Source: Martelella lutilitoris (GTDB lineage Bacteria; Pseudomonadota; Alphaproteobacteria; Rhizobiales; Rhizobiaceae). Taken from it: 64,000 bases of DNA. The stretch is from positions 3,988,001 through 4,052,000 of the forward strand of contig NZ_CP066786.1 of assembly GCF_016598595.1 (NCBI RefSeq). Direction: 5' to 3'. Position numbers and translations under genes: made by a program. The notes below the pieces were generated by a model. The model saw only the letters and a program-made list of their open reading frames with translations. It was not told the DNA's origin and did no database searches. Position 1 is the first letter of the stretch, and each line of letters begins with the position of its first letter. Shown piece after piece: positions 25,127 through 34,582 of the stretch.

Positions 25127-26729
25127 CGCCTCTTCTCCATTGATAAAGCCATATTTCACTCAGATCGCGGCTGCCGTCGGAAAGCGCTCCAACCAGTTCC
25201 ACCGGCGCCTCGCCGGCCGGGCGAACATCGATGGCAAGCCGCCAGACGCCTTCGCCCCTGATCGCCGAAACCGTCGAATGAACGATCTCGCCATTGGTAA
25301 TGTGCAGGCGCTCCTGAAGTTCCGACCCGCCGCCGAGATCATCGAGCGCGCCGCCGGCGAAATCGACCACCAGCTTGCGGACGTCCTCATCGGCTTCCGT
25401 TCCTGATACGCCGCCTTCGCCGCTTCGGATGTCGACCACGCGCGCAATCCGCGCGCGGTCCTCCTCGATCGCGCCCCAGGTCAGGCGATAGGAATATTCG
25501 GCCGAACCGCCAGCCTTGGCGGGCGCCTCCGGTTGCCAGAAGGCCACGATATTGTCGTTCACCTCCTTGTCGGTCGGGATCTCGACCAGCGAGATCGACC
25601 CCTTGCCCCAGTTGCCGAGCGGCTCGACCAACAGCGACGGCCGACGCTCGTAATGGGCTTCGGCATCCTGGTAGTCCTCGAAATCGCGATGGCGCTGGTA
25701 AAGGCCGAAGGCGCGCGGATCGGTCTCGGCGAAGAAGGAATTGGCGAGCTTCTTCGCGTTCTGCAGGTTGCGCCACAGCTCGGTTCCGTCCGCCCGCACG
25801 ATCTTCAGACCCTCGCTGTCGTGGACCCGCTCGCGATAGTCATCGAAAGCGTGGTGGTTGGCCGGCCCGAACAGGAACATCGACGTCATGGGAGCAACGC
25901 CGAGACGGGCGATATCGTTCCGGAAAAACAGCCGCGCCGTCACATCCATGCGCGTGTTCTTGCCGGGCGTGATCACGAACCGGTAGGCCCCGGCCACGCT
26001 CGGACCGTCGAGTTCGGCAAAAACTATGATCTTCTCGCCCTCGGCTGCCGGCCGGACGATGTAGAAGGCGGAGAACCGCGGAAACTCCTCGCCCTCGTTC
26101 GTCGCGGTGTTGATTGCCAGCCCGCGCGCCGAAAGCCCGTAGAGATTGCCCTGGCCGAGCGCGCGAAAATAGGATGAGCCGAGGAAGGAGATCAGTTCGT
26201 CGGAAACATCGGACCGGTTCAGCGGATAGTTGATGCGGAAACCGGCAACGCCGGGCAGTTCGACATCCTTGAACTGCTCGGCGTCAAGCGGCGCGCGAAA
26301 AATGAAGTCACTGGCCGAGAACACCAGTTTCTCAGCCTTGCCGTTGGCAACCTCGTAGATCTCGACCGGTGTCTTGAACAACCAGCCGAGCGAAAAAGCC
26401 TGCAGCTGGAAATCCGACTGGTCCCGCCATATAGCCTTGTTCGGATCGTAGCGGACCGCGCGATAGTCATCGTAATGGAGCGATTCGAACGGCGCGGGGA
26501 CATTCTGTGCCGGTTCCTGATACGGTTTGGCGGCGCGCGCCTTCATTCGGGCCGTCAGCGTATCGAAGGTAAAGGCGTCCGGCGACGGCGCCTCCGCCTG
26601 CACGGCGTCGTTCTGGTCCGGCACCTTGGCGGGTTCGACGGCTGCGTCCTGCCCGATTGCGCGCCCTGCAAAGCCGGAAAAAGCCAGCGCGCCGACCGCC
26701 GTTTGCGCCAGAAAAAAACGTCTCTTCAT
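25110..26729 (-). CDS. opgG: Glucan biosynthesis protein, OpgG/OpgD family
   Basis: A 539-residue periplasmic protein with a twin-arginine signal (KRRFFLAQ at 2-9, hydrophobic core, cleavage near GRAIGQ). Family blocks include YDDYRAVRYDPNKAIW, NYPLNRSDVSDELISFLGSSYFRALGQG and RRPSLLVEPLGNWGKGS. OpgG shapes or branches the nascent glucan in the periplasm. A Tat signal is typical of OpgD in enterobacteria; in this operon one protein may fill both roles. It is the first gene of the opgGIHC transcript, with about 240 bases of upstream region before a terminator. Confidence 0.85.
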   Translation of the reverse strand: MKRRFFLAQTAVGALAFSGFAGRAIGQDAAVEPAKVPDQNDAVQAEAPSPDAFTFDTLTARMKARAAKPYQEPAQNVPAPFESLHYDDYRAVRYDPNKAIWRDQSDFQLQAFSLGWLFKTPVEIYEVANGKAEKLVFSASDFIFRAPLDAEQFKDVELPGVAGFRINYPLNRSDVSDELISFLGSSYFRALGQGNLYGLSARGLAINTATNEGEEFPRFSAFYIVRPAAEGEKIIVFAELDGPSVAGAYRFVITPGKNTRMDVTARLFFRNDIARLGVAPMTSMFLFGPANHHAFDDYRERVHDSEGLKIVRADGTELWRNLQNAKKLANSFFAETDPRAFGLYQRHRDFEDYQDAEAHYERRPSLLVEPLGNWGKGSISLVEIPTDKEVNDNIVAFWQPEAPAKAGGSAEYSYRLTWGAIEEDRARIARVVDIRSGEGGVSGTEADEDVRKLVVDFAGGALDDLGGGSELQERLHITNGEIVHSTVSAIRGEGVWRLAIDVRPAGEAPVELVGALSDGSRDLSEIWLYQWRRGDDQPD

Positions 26730-27129
26730 TCAAATTCCCGTCGGTTGAAAAAGAAGCTTCCGCAATGTTGCATGGCACCAAATCCAGCGCCGAAACGTCT
26801 TCTTTGGAAAGGTCTGCCCTTGTCCCGAAACAGCGCGGAAATTGCCTTCGCGGCACGCGCGGACGAGTCCGTAACGGCGGAGCGCCGGTTCGGTTCCACG
26901 TCCAGGCAAAAAACCAATGCAAGTTTCCATGCGTTAACAGATAGGGCCCATTCTTGCGCGCACCAAAAGGGGCTGGAACGCCGCGTTGCATTCCAGCCCC
27001 ATTTATAAGGCAGCCATTCAACCAAAGAATGGCAAGATCATGGCAATATGCCTTCTTCGCGCCGCAATATTTTCGACCGTCCGGAGGACGGCGTCAAGAT
27101 GGCGGCGCTGCCGAAAAACGCCTTTTTTA
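26730..27129. other. intergenic region before opgG and after the FKBP gene
   Basis: No gene is supported in these 400 bases. The part near 26969-27000 is a terminator for the FKBP gene. The part at 26730-26960 should hold the opgG promoter, but I could not identify clear boxes. Short frames here show no family features. Confidence 0.6.
26969..27000 (-). terminator. rho-independent terminator of the FKBP gene
   Basis: GGGGCTGGAA (26969-26978) and TTCCAGCCCC (26991-27000) form a perfect 10-bp stem with a 12-base loop. On the minus strand it is followed by TTTTGG. It lies 130 bases downstream of the FKBP stop. Confidence 0.7.
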
Positions 27130-27567
27130 TCAGGCGGCTTTCACGATTTCGACGAGCTCTATGGCAAAGTTCAGATCCTGTCCGGCGAGCGGATGGTTGG
27201 CGTCGACGGTGACCTGCTCTTCCTCGACCTTGGTAACGATCAGCGGCACGGTCTGGCCGTCTGGCGTGCGGGCCTGCAGCTGCATGCCGGGCGCCACATC
27301 GACCTCCGCCGGCATGGCCGAACGCGGCACGACCTGAACCTTCTGCGGATCATGCGGCCCATAGGCCTCGTCGGAGGGAACCTGAACCTGCCGGTTGTCG
27401 CCGACAGTCATGCCGGCGATCTCGCGGTCGAGTCCGGGAATGATCTGGCCGGCGCCGACCGTGAACTCCAGCGGCTGGCGACCCTCCGAAGAATCGAAGG
27501 TCGAACCGTCGTTGAGCGTTCCGGTATAGTGAATACGAACGGTGTCCCCGCTCTTTGCTTCTGCCAT
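27130..27567 (-). CDS. FKBP-type peptidyl-prolyl cis-trans isomerase, SlyD-like
   Basis: A 145-residue isomerase with the SlyD arrangement. The FKBP part comprises VRIHYTGTLNDGSTFDSSEG, then PLEFTVGAGQIIPGLDREIAGM. An inserted flap domain (about 68-125) has AYGPHDPQKVQVVPRSAMP, and VDANHPLAGQDLNFAIELVEI returns to the FKBP fold. It lacks the histidine-rich metal-binding tail of E. coli SlyD. It is a cytoplasmic chaperone and prolyl isomerase. The ATG at 27567 is chosen because GAAGGAG lies 8 bases before it. Confidence 0.87.
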   Translation of the reverse strand: MAEAKSGDTVRIHYTGTLNDGSTFDSSEGRQPLEFTVGAGQIIPGLDREIAGMTVGDNRQVQVPSDEAYGPHDPQKVQVVPRSAMPAEVDVAPGMQLQARTPDGQTVPLIVTKVEEEQVTVDANHPLAGQDLNFAIELVEIVKAA

Positions 27568-27726
27568 TTCGTGTGCTCCTTCCTTGAACACCGAGCGCGA
27601 CAGCGAAAGACAGGCAAATGCCCGGCCCGCGCCGTAGCGCCGTTTCTCTTTCCTGAAGCGCGTACAAGGTCATTCTCGCGCGCTGCAGAGGATTGAGCCG
27701 ACACACTTTCCTGCATGACGACTGGC

Positions 27727-27754
27727 GGGCACATCCGGAAATCCGGATGTGCCC
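27727..27754. other. perfect 12-bp palindrome between divergent genes
   Basis: GGGCACATCCGG (27727-27738) and CCGGATGTGCCC (27743-27754) flank an AAAT loop. Neither side has a T run, so it is not a convincing terminator. It lies about 85 bases before the TPP riboswitch, between the FKBP (minus) and thiBPQ (plus) transcription units. Confidence 0.55.
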
Positions 27755-27837
27755 CATACCTAGTCACTTTCGCCGACTATTTCAAATAGGCCGGAGCCCT
27801 TGAATTCGCGGCCCGGCCGCGATAGGTGTCGGAAAGC

Positions 27838-27937
27838 TCTAACGGGGTGCGGAACGCTGATCCTAGCGTCAACCGCTGAGAGGTACGAAGACCAACCCGA
27901 GGAACCTGATCCGGTTAAGACCGGCGGAGGGATTAGA
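27838..27937 (+). promoter_or_regulatory. TPP riboswitch (THI element) of thiBPQ
   Basis: A complete THI element. P1 pairs TCTAA (27838-27842) with TTAGA (27933-27937). The pyrimidine-sensing core CTGAGAG is at 27876-27882 and the second conserved core GAACCTGATCC at 27902-27912. It directly precedes thiB. Downstream, GACGCC at 27952-27957 can pair with GGCGTC at 27991-27996, next to the thiB start codon. This suggests that TPP binding shuts translation initiation. Confidence 0.93.
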
Positions 27938-27996
27938 CGCGTGAACCAGAAGACGCCCTTTTCCCTTATTGATTGCGACAGCACGAAGGAGGCGTC

Positions 27997-29010
27997 ATGT
28001 CAGCCCACCATATGAAAATCGCGATTGCGGCACTGGCATTCGGTGCAGCCGGCAGCGCCCATGCCCAGGATGGCAAGGTGCTGACCGTCTATACCTATGA
28101 AAGCTTCAACACGGAATGGGGCCCGGGGCCGCTGGTAAAGGACGCCTTCGAGGCCCAATGCGGCTGCACCGTCAAATTCGTCGGCGCGGAAGACGGCGTC
28201 GCGCTGTTGAACCGGCTGAAGCTCGAGGGCCGCACGAGCCCGGCCGATATCGTGCTCGGCCTCGACAACAACCTGATCCACGAGGCGAAGGAGACGGGAC
28301 TTTTTGCCGCATCCGGGGTCTCGACCGAAAACCTCGCCATTCCCGGCGGCTTTGACGACGATATTTTCGTGCCCTTCGACTACGGCTATTTCGACATCGT
28401 TTACGACAGCGAGAGTATCGAAACCCCGCCGACAACGCTCGATGACCTCGTCAATGGACCGAGCGACGAAAAAATCGTCATCGAGGATCCGCGCACCTCC
28501 ACACCGGGGCTTGGCATGCTGTTGTGGATGAAGGCAGTCTACGGCGACGAGGCGGCGGCGAAGTGGGAGACGCTTTCAAAGCGCATTCTGACGGTCGCGC
28601 CCGGCTGGTCCGAGGCCTACGGTCTCTTCACCAGCGGCGAGGCGCCGATGGTGCTGTCCTACACCACCTCGCCCGCCTATCACCAGATTGCCGAGGAGAC
28701 CGACCGCTACAAGGCGGCCGATATCGAAGACGGGCTCTATGTCCAGATCGAGGTCGCTGGCATGACGGAGATGGCCGAGGACCCGGCGCTGGCAAAGTCC
28801 TTCCTCGAATTTGTCCTGACGCCCGGCTTTCAGGACGCGATCCCGACGCATAACTGGATGATGCCCGTGGCGCAGACATCCGACCCCCTGCCCGCGGCAT
28901 TCCAGAACGCGGTCATGCCGGACAAGACCCTGCAGTTCGCCCCCGACGTGGTGGCCGAAAACCGTCAGGCCTGGATCGATGAGTGGCTGAACGCCATGAG
29001 CGCGCGGTGA
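27997..29010 (+). CDS. thiB: Thiamine ABC transporter substrate-binding protein
   Basis: A 337-residue periplasmic protein with a signal peptide ([19 protein letters not shown], cleavage after AHA). The mature part begins [17 protein letters not shown], and [23 protein letters not shown] and [15 protein letters not shown] correspond to the thiamine pocket region of TbpA/ThiB. It binds thiamine, and in E. coli also its phosphates, and passes it to ThiP. AAGGAGG at 27986-27992 precedes the ATG at 27997; the ATG at 28012 is an alternative. It is the first gene of the riboswitch-controlled thiBPQ operon. Confidence 0.9.
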   Translation: MSAHHMKIAIAALAFGAAGSAHAQDGKVLTVYTYESFNTEWGPGPLVKDAFEAQCGCTVKFVGAEDGVALLNRLKLEGRTSPADIVLGLDNNLIHEAKETGLFAASGVSTENLAIPGGFDDDIFVPFDYGYFDIVYDSESIETPPTTLDDLVNGPSDEKIVIEDPRTSTPGLGMLLWMKAVYGDEAAAKWETLSKRILTVAPGWSEAYGLFTSGEAPMVLSYTTSPAYHQIAEETDRYKAADIEDGLYVQIEVAGMTEMAEDPALAKSFLEFVLTPGFQDAIPTHNWMMPVAQTSDPLPAAFQNAVMPDKTLQFAPDVVAENRQAWIDEWLNAMSAR

Positions 29011-29023
29011 CGGGACCGTAACC

Positions 29024-30658
29024 GTGTATCTGACAGGGGCGGAGTTCCGCCGCAGCCTTTCCGCCGGCCTTGTCGCCCTTCTCGCCGTCCTCGGCTTCAT
29101 CGCCGTGGCAGTCGCGTCGCTTGCCGGTTTCGGACGGCTTGCCGATGCGGCGGCGGTCCTCAACGAGCCCTATGTCTGGCGCATCCTGCGCTTCACGCTC
29201 TATCAGGCTTGCCTGTCAACGCTGATCTCCGTCGCTCTGGCCATCCCCGTAGCGCTTGCCATGGCAAGGCGTCCGCAGTTTCCCGGTCGCATCTGGATCG
29301 TCCGGCTCATGGCCGTGCCGCTCGGGCTTCCGGTGCTGATCGGGGCGCTCGGCATTATCGGCATCTGGGGACGACAGGGCCTGTTCAACGATATGCTGGA
29401 TCTGGCCGCGCTCGGTCGCCCGCTGCAGATCTATGGCCTGCAGGGCATTCTGATCGCCCATGTCTATTTCAACCTGCCGCTTGCCGCCCGCCTCATTCTG
29501 GCGGGGCTTGAACGCGTGCCGCAGGAATATTTCAAGACGGCAGCGATGCTCGCCATGCCGCAGCGCAGCGTGTTCCGCCTGATCGAATGGCCGGTGATCG
29601 CGCCGCTGATCGCGGGCGTGGCCGGCCTTATCTTCATGCTCTGCGCCACCTCGTTCACGCTGGTGCTGATCCTTGGCGGCGGGCCGGCGGCGACCACGAT
29701 CGAGGTCGCGATCTACCAGGCGCTGCGGTTTGATTTCAATCCCGCCCGCGCCGTCGCTCTTTCCGGCCTGCAGATCGTGCTGACAGCGCTGGTCCTTGCT
29801 GCACTTGCCTTCCTGCCGCGGGCGGGCGATCCGGGAACAAGCGCCAGCAGCGAGGCCGGCCGCCGCCCCGATGCGGACCATCGGCTGTCGCGCGGCTTCG
29901 ATTTCGCGCTGATCGCGCTTTTCACGCTTTGGCTTATCCTGCCGCTCGCCGTCATCGTGGTAAAGGGCGCGGGCGCCGATCTGATCGGTTTGCTCGTCGA
30001 ACCCGTCTTCCTCAGAGCGACGGCGACCAGCCTCGCCATTGCCCTGTCGGCGGCGCTGGCCGCGCTTGCCGTGGCGCTTTCCTTTATTGCCGCCATCGGA
30101 GCGATCCGGACCTTGAGGGCACCCGAACCCTTTTATCGCGGCAGCGCCGGCGCCATGTCGGCCATGGGCTCGCTTGTGCTTCTGGTGCCGCCGATCGTGC
30201 TGGGCACCGGCTGGTTTCTGCTATTGCGCCCCTTCGGCCTCACCGATACGGCAGCGCCGGCAATCGTCGCCGCGATCAACGCGCTGATGGCGCTGCCCTT
30301 CGTGCTGCGCGTGCTGCAGCCGGCCTTCGCCGTCCATCGGTCCCGCACCGCCCGACTTGCCGCAAGCCTCGGGCTTTCCGGCCTTGCCCGCTTGCGGATC
30401 GTTGACTGGCCGGGTCTGAGGAGACCCGTGCTGACGGCACTGGCCTTTGCCATGGCGCTGTCGCTCGGCGATCTGGGCGCGGTTGCCCTTTTCGGCGGCG
30501 ATCAGCTGACCACCCTGCCCTGGCTGCTCTACAGCCGGCTCGGCAGTTATCGTACCGACGATGCCAACGGGCTGGCGCTGATCCTGGGCGCGCTTTGCCT
30601 CGTGCTGATGATCGCCGGCACGCGCGCGCCCCGAAACGCTGGAAGAGGACAGACGTGA
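29024..30658 (+). CDS. thiP: Thiamine ABC transporter permease
   Basis: A 544-residue permease built from two fused halves of about six helices each, as is normal for ThiP. Each half has an EAA-type coupling loop: [20 protein letters not shown] in the first, [20 protein letters not shown] in the second. The start is GTG at 29024, 13 bases after the thiB stop, with a weak ribosome site, so translation may be coupled to thiB. The stop overlaps the GTG of thiQ. Confidence 0.9.
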   Translation: MYLTGAEFRRSLSAGLVALLAVLGFIAVAVASLAGFGRLADAAAVLNEPYVWRILRFTLYQACLSTLISVALAIPVALAMARRPQFPGRIWIVRLMAVPLGLPVLIGALGIIGIWGRQGLFNDMLDLAALGRPLQIYGLQGILIAHVYFNLPLAARLILAGLERVPQEYFKTAAMLAMPQRSVFRLIEWPVIAPLIAGVAGLIFMLCATSFTLVLILGGGPAATTIEVAIYQALRFDFNPARAVALSGLQIVLTALVLAALAFLPRAGDPGTSASSEAGRRPDADHRLSRGFDFALIALFTLWLILPLAVIVVKGAGADLIGLLVEPVFLRATATSLAIALSAALAALAVALSFIAAIGAIRTLRAPEPFYRGSAGAMSAMGSLVLLVPPIVLGTGWFLLLRPFGLTDTAAPAIVAAINALMALPFVLRVLQPAFAVHRSRTARLAASLGLSGLARLRIVDWPGLRRPVLTALAFAMALSLGDLGAVALFGGDQLTTLPWLLYSRLGSYRTDDANGLALILGALCLVLMIAGTRAPRNAGRGQT

Positions 30659-31308
30659 CGCAATCTCCCTCAATCGTTCTGGACTCCGCGGCTCTTGCCC
30701 TCGGCGACAAGAATTTCCGCTTCAGCGGCGAAATCGCCGGCGGGCGGGTGACGGCGGTGACCGGCCGCTCCGGCTCCGGCAAGACCACGCTTTTGAACCT
30801 GATCGCCGGCTTTGAAGAACCCGACAGCGGGCGCGTCATCATCGGCGGCGCGGCGATGAATGGCCTGCATGTGGCAAAGCGTCCGGTCACGGTCGTGTTT
30901 CAGGAAAACAATCTCTTTGCCCATCTCGATATCTTCACCAATACCGGCCTTGGGCTGAATGCGCGCCTCAGGCTTGATCGAAACGACAGGCAAAAGATCA
31001 GTCATGCCCTTGCCCGCGTCGGCCTTGAAGGCTTTGAACGCCGCATGCCCGCCTCGCTTTCCGGCGGGGAGCGCCAGCGCGCCGCCTTTGCCCGCGCGCT
31101 GGTGCGCAATCGCCCGGTTCTTCTGCTCGACGAGCCCTTTGCCGCGCTCGACCCGGAGATGCGCGGGGAAATGGGCGCGCTCCTGCTTGAACTGCACGCG
31201 GAAACCGGCAATACCGTGATGATCGTCTCGCACGAGCCCGGCGAGGTCGAAGAGATCGCCGATCACCGCCTTGTCATCGAGAATGAGGCGATTTCGATGC
31301 GCTATTGA
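30655..31308 (+). CDS. thiQ: Thiamine ABC transporter ATP-binding protein
   Basis: A 217-residue ATPase of the short ThiQ type. It has Walker [10 protein letters not shown] at 37-45, a Q-loop [17 protein letters not shown] with the ENNLFAHL block typical of ThiQ, signature LSGGERQR and Walker [14 protein letters not shown]. It starts at GTG 30655, overlapping the thiP stop (GTGA), with GGAAGAGG upstream. It energises thiamine import through ThiP. Confidence 0.9.
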   Translation: MTQSPSIVLDSAALALGDKNFRFSGEIAGGRVTAVTGRSGSGKTTLLNLIAGFEEPDSGRVIIGGAAMNGLHVAKRPVTVVFQENNLFAHLDIFTNTGLGLNARLRLDRNDRQKISHALARVGLEGFERRMPASLSGGERQRAAFARALVRNRPVLLLDEPFAALDPEMRGEMGALLLELHAETGNTVMIVSHEPGEVEEIADHRLVIENEAISMRY

Positions 31309-31408
31309 CCCTTGCGGCCGCGAACGCCAAATATGATTGTGGAGAAGCGGCTTGACGGCCGTCACAAAAATACCGGACAAGGGTCGCGTTTTGACAGGCG
31401 CAACAAGC

Positions 31409-32902
31409 ATGAACAATAATCCTGGCCGCCTGCAGACGGACCGCCGCCGGACCGGCAGGCATCGTGCCGCGCTTGCCCTTGCCGCCATGCTTGCGCTCTC
31501 CGCCTGCACGACGACCGACACCTATTTCATCGTGCCGGACACGGGCGGCAACGAGCAGACCGTCGAGGCGCTGACCCGCAACGATCCCAATGCCGCCATG
31601 GGCGCGCGCGAGCATCCGCGCATCCTGGAGACCTATGGCGGGCAGTACCGCGATCCCCAGGTCGAACGGCTTGTCGCCCGTATTGCCGGCGCGCTGACGG
31701 CGGTCTCGGAAAATCCGCAGCAGACATACCGCATCACCATCCTCAATTCGCCGAGCATCAACGCATTTGCGCTGCCCGGCGGCTATCTCTACGTCACCCG
31801 GGGTCTTCTGGCGCTTGCCAATGACGCCTCGGAGATCGCTGCCGTGCTGTCGCACGAAATGGCGCATGTGACCGCCAATCACGGCATCGAGCGCCAGCGC
31901 CGCGAAGAGGCCGAGGCCATTTCCAACGAAGTGATCGCCGAGGTTCTGCCCGATACGCCCGCGGTGGAGCAGATTGCCGCCCGCGGCAAAATGCGGCTTG
32001 CCGCCTTCTCGCGCCAGCAGGAGCTTGAGGCCGACGCGATCGGCATCCGCATGCTGGCCGAAGCCGGTTACGACCCGACGGCTGCCGCGCGGTTCCTGCG
32101 CTCCATGGCCGCCTTTGCCCAGTATGAATCCGCCGGCGCCGAGGATGCGAGCCTCGACTTTCTCTCAAGCCACCCCAATACGCCGCGCCGCGTGCAGCTT
32201 GCCGACGAGCAGGCCGCCCTCTACGCCAATGTCGGCGCAAAGGAGGTCGGGCATGACTATTTCCTGAACGGGATCAATGGCCTGCTCTATGGCAGCAATG
32301 CCGACGAGGGGTATATCCGAGATCGCAACTTCTATCATCCGAAGCTTCAGATCGCCTTTGAGGTTCCCCCCGGCTTTTCCATGACCGACAAGGCCAATGC
32401 CGTGGTGGCGACCGGCCCCAATGATGTGGCGATCCGTTTCGACGGGGTGAAGGCCAAGGGCCGCCGCGACCTTCAGGACTATATCCAGAGCGGCTGGGTG
32501 ACCGGCCTCGTGCCCGGCTCGGTCGAGACCACGAGCGTCAACGGCATGCCGGCTGCGACGGCCCACGCGGTCGCCGGCGACTGGTCCTTCGACGTGACGG
32601 TGATCCGCGACGGCAACGAGATTTACAGGCTGCTGACGGCGGCGCCGCGCGGCAGCGGCTATCTGGAGGACATTGCCGGCGCGGTCCGCGCGTCCTTCCA
32701 CAAGATGTCGCCGCAGGAGCTTGCCGCCCTGAAGCCGCTCAGAATCCGGATCGTCAAGGTTCAGCCCGGCGATACGATGGCGAGCCTCTCGGCCAAGATG
32801 ATGGGGACAAGCCGCAAGCTGGCGCTCTTCAGGGTTCTGAACGCGCTTGGCCCCGGCGCAACCCTTTCGGTCGGCCAGGACGTGAAGATCGTTTCGCAAT
32901 AG
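31409..32902 (+). CDS. M48-family metalloprotease lipoprotein (BepA/LoiP-like)
   Basis: A 497-residue zinc protease with a lipoprotein signal (lipobox LSAC, C33). The active site is HEMAH at 149-153, and the third zinc ligand is the glutamate at 207 in QELEADAIG. PSINAFALPGGYLYVTRGLLA is the standard block before it. The C-terminal part ends with a LysM-like segment (VKVQPGDTMASLSAKMMG), which suggests peptidoglycan contact. Such proteins process or degrade misassembled outer-membrane proteins. The ATG at 31409 fits the signal peptide; an upstream TTG at 31337 would add 24 residues before it. Its stop faces rpoH. Confidence 0.85.
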   Translation: MNNNPGRLQTDRRRTGRHRAALALAAMLALSACTTTDTYFIVPDTGGNEQTVEALTRNDPNAAMGAREHPRILETYGGQYRDPQVERLVARIAGALTAVSENPQQTYRITILNSPSINAFALPGGYLYVTRGLLALANDASEIAAVLSHEMAHVTANHGIERQRREEAEAISNEVIAEVLPDTPAVEQIAARGKMRLAAFSRQQELEADAIGIRMLAEAGYDPTAAARFLRSMAAFAQYESAGAEDASLDFLSSHPNTPRRVQLADEQAALYANVGAKEVGHDYFLNGINGLLYGSNADEGYIRDRNFYHPKLQIAFEVPPGFSMTDKANAVVATGPNDVAIRFDGVKAKGRRDLQDYIQSGWVTGLVPGSVETTSVNGMPAATAHAVAGDWSFDVTVIRDGNEIYRLLTAAPRGSGYLEDIAGAVRASFHKMSPQELAALKPLRIRIVKVQPGDTMASLSAKMMGTSRKLALFRVLNALGPGATLSVGQDVKIVSQ

Positions 32903-32913
32903 GCGCGAAAATC

Positions 32914-33777
32914 TCAGGCCGTAACGGCGATCATGCCGCTATCGGCGGTCATCGCCGATTTCAACTTCTCCAGCGCGCGCGTTTCAATCTGGCGCACCCG
33001 TTCCTTGGAGATGCCGAGTTCGGCGCCGAGTTCGGCGAGCGTCGCGCCGTCTTCGGCGAGCTTGCGGGCGCGGATCACCCGGTTTTCGCGCGGCGACAGC
33101 TTGGAGAGCGCGCGCTTCAGCCTGGCGCTCAGGCGCTCGCCGTCGATCATGCCGGAGACCTGCTCCTCCGGCAGCGGCTGGTCGCAGACCAGAAGATCGA
33201 TGCGTTCGGTGCCCTCCTCGCCCTCGCCGCCGACCGGGGCCTGCAGCGAGGCGTCGTTGCCGGAAAGCCGCGCATCCATCACCTGGACATCCGAGACCGG
33301 AACGCCGAGGCTCTTGGCGATTTCCTCATAGATCGACTGGGAACTCGTCCCGCGGTCGCGTGCGGCAATCTTGGCGCGCAGTTGACGCAGTTTGAAAAAC
33401 AGCGCCTTCTGGCTGGAACTCGTGCCGCCGCGTACGATCGACCAGTTGCGCAGCACATAATCCTGCATCGAGGCGCGCACCCACCAGCTGGCATAGGTCG
33501 AGAAGCGGACGCCGCGCTCGTGATCGAACCGGGCCGCCGCCTCAAGAAGGCCGACATAGCCTTCCTGGACCAGATCGGACTTGGGAAGGCCGAAGCCGCG
33601 AAACTTGCCGGCCATGGCGACCACCAGCCTGAGATGCGCCATGGCGATATCGTTTCGGGCGTTGCTGTCGTCGCTGCCGCGCCACCGCGCCGCCAGTTCC
33701 GTTTCCTGTTCGCGGGTCAGATAGGGCGCGGCCATTGCTGCGCTGGCTATGCGGTGATCCTGTACGTCGACATTCAT
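32914..33777 (-). CDS. rpoH2: RNA polymerase heat-shock sigma factor, RpoH2 type
   Basis: A 287-residue sigma-32-type factor. Region 2 reads LRLVVAMAGKFRGFGLPKSDLVQEGYVGLLEAAARFD, with FSTYASWWVRASMQDYVLRN as 2.4. QKALFFKL (123-130) is the RpoH box. Region 4 carries KLSPRENRVIRARKLAEDG and ELGISKERVRQIETRALEKLK. Many alphaproteobacteria carry two RpoH proteins; the divergence from canonical RpoH and its genomic place suggest RpoH2, which in rhizobia serves oxidative and general stress. GGGAG lies 7 bases before the ATG. The 'H2' assignment is by impression and needs a tree. Confidence 0.82.
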   Translation of the reverse strand: MNVDVQDHRIASAAMAAPYLTREQETELAARWRGSDDSNARNDIAMAHLRLVVAMAGKFRGFGLPKSDLVQEGYVGLLEAAARFDHERGVRFSTYASWWVRASMQDYVLRNWSIVRGGTSSSQKALFFKLRQLRAKIAARDRGTSSQSIYEEIAKSLGVPVSDVQVMDARLSGNDASLQAPVGGEGEEGTERIDLLVCDQPLPEEQVSGMIDGERLSARLKRALSKLSPRENRVIRARKLAEDGATLAELGAELGISKERVRQIETRALEKLKSAMTADSGMIAVTA

Positions 33778-33951
33778 GGCATCACTCCCGAAAAGGCAAG
33801 ACGATCAAGGCCATGAGCACCGGGTGGCCCGGTCAGAACCGCAACCGCCCCAGCACTCCTCAACCATGCAAACGCGCCGGGCGGCCATTTGGTTCACCGC
33901 CGGCGGCAGGTTTTCGTGCACAAAAACGTGAAAGGCGGCCAAAACGCAAAA

Positions 33952-33974
33952 AATCCGGCCACCGGGGCCGGATT
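33952..33974 (-). terminator. rho-independent terminator of carD
   Basis: AATCCGGCC (33952-33960) and GGCCGGATT (33966-33974) form a 9-bp stem with a 5-base loop. It is flanked by A and T runs on both sides, so on the minus strand it ends in TTTTGC. It lies 36 bases past the carD stop and could work in both directions. Confidence 0.8.
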
Positions 33975-34009
33975 TTTTCTCATTCGTTCAAGGCCTGTTC
34001 GGAAAGACC

Positions 34010-34582
34010 TCAGGCGGCCTCTTCGCGCGCGTCGTCCTCTTCGTCCGCACCCTTGCCGCGCTTGGGACCCTTGGCAAGGTGGGACTCGATGAGACGGACG
34101 GCCTCGGTTTCCGAGAGCTTGTTGACGGCGGCGATCTCGCGCGCCATGCGGTCAAGCGCCGCCTCGTAAAGCTGGCGCTCGGAATAGGACTGCTCGGGCT
34201 GGGTATCGGCGCGGAAGAGATCACGAACGACCTCCGCAATCGAGATCAGATCGCCGGAATTGATCTTGGCGTCATATTCCTGGGCGCGGCGCGACCACAT
34301 GGTGCGCTTCACGCGGGCCTTGCCCTGCACAACTTTCAAAGCGCGCTCGACGAAATCGGTCTCCGACAGCTTGCGCATGCCGATGCTCATGGCCTTGGCA
34401 ACCGGCACCTTCAGGCGCATCTTGTCCTTGTCGAAATCGATGACAAAAAGCTCGAGCTTCATGCCGGCCACTTCCTGCTCCTCGATCGCGTTGATCGTGC
34501 CAACGCCGTGAGCGGGGTAGACGATGGACTCACCGGTCTTGAAACCATGGCGGCCGGCAGACTTTTTCTGTTGTACTGTCAT
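34010..34582 (-). CDS. CarD-family transcriptional regulator
   Basis: A 190-residue protein with the CarD N-terminal Tudor-like RNA polymerase interaction domain: KTGESIVYPAHGVGTINAIEEQEVAGMKLELFVIDFDKDKMRLKVPVAKA across residues about 13-62. A helical DNA-binding domain follows, with WSRRAQEYDAKINSGDLISIAEVVRDLFR. It stabilises open promoter complexes, notably at rRNA promoters. The C-terminus is lysine and glutamate rich. A strong terminator follows and about 420 bases separate it from fdxA, so it is probably transcribed on its own. Confidence 0.88.
   Translation of the reverse strand: MTVQQKKSAGRHGFKTGESIVYPAHGVGTINAIEEQEVAGMKLELFVIDFDKDKMRLKVPVAKAMSIGMRKLSETDFVERALKVVQGKARVKRTMWSRRAQEYDAKINSGDLISIAEVVRDLFRADTQPEQSYSERQLYEAALDRMAREIAAVNKLSETEAVRLIESHLAKGPKRGKGADEEDDAREEAA

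Noticed and set aside
27727..27754. The perfect palindrome as a terminator for the FKBP or thi genes.
   Set aside because: There is no T run on either strand, and it lies upstream of both divergent genes.
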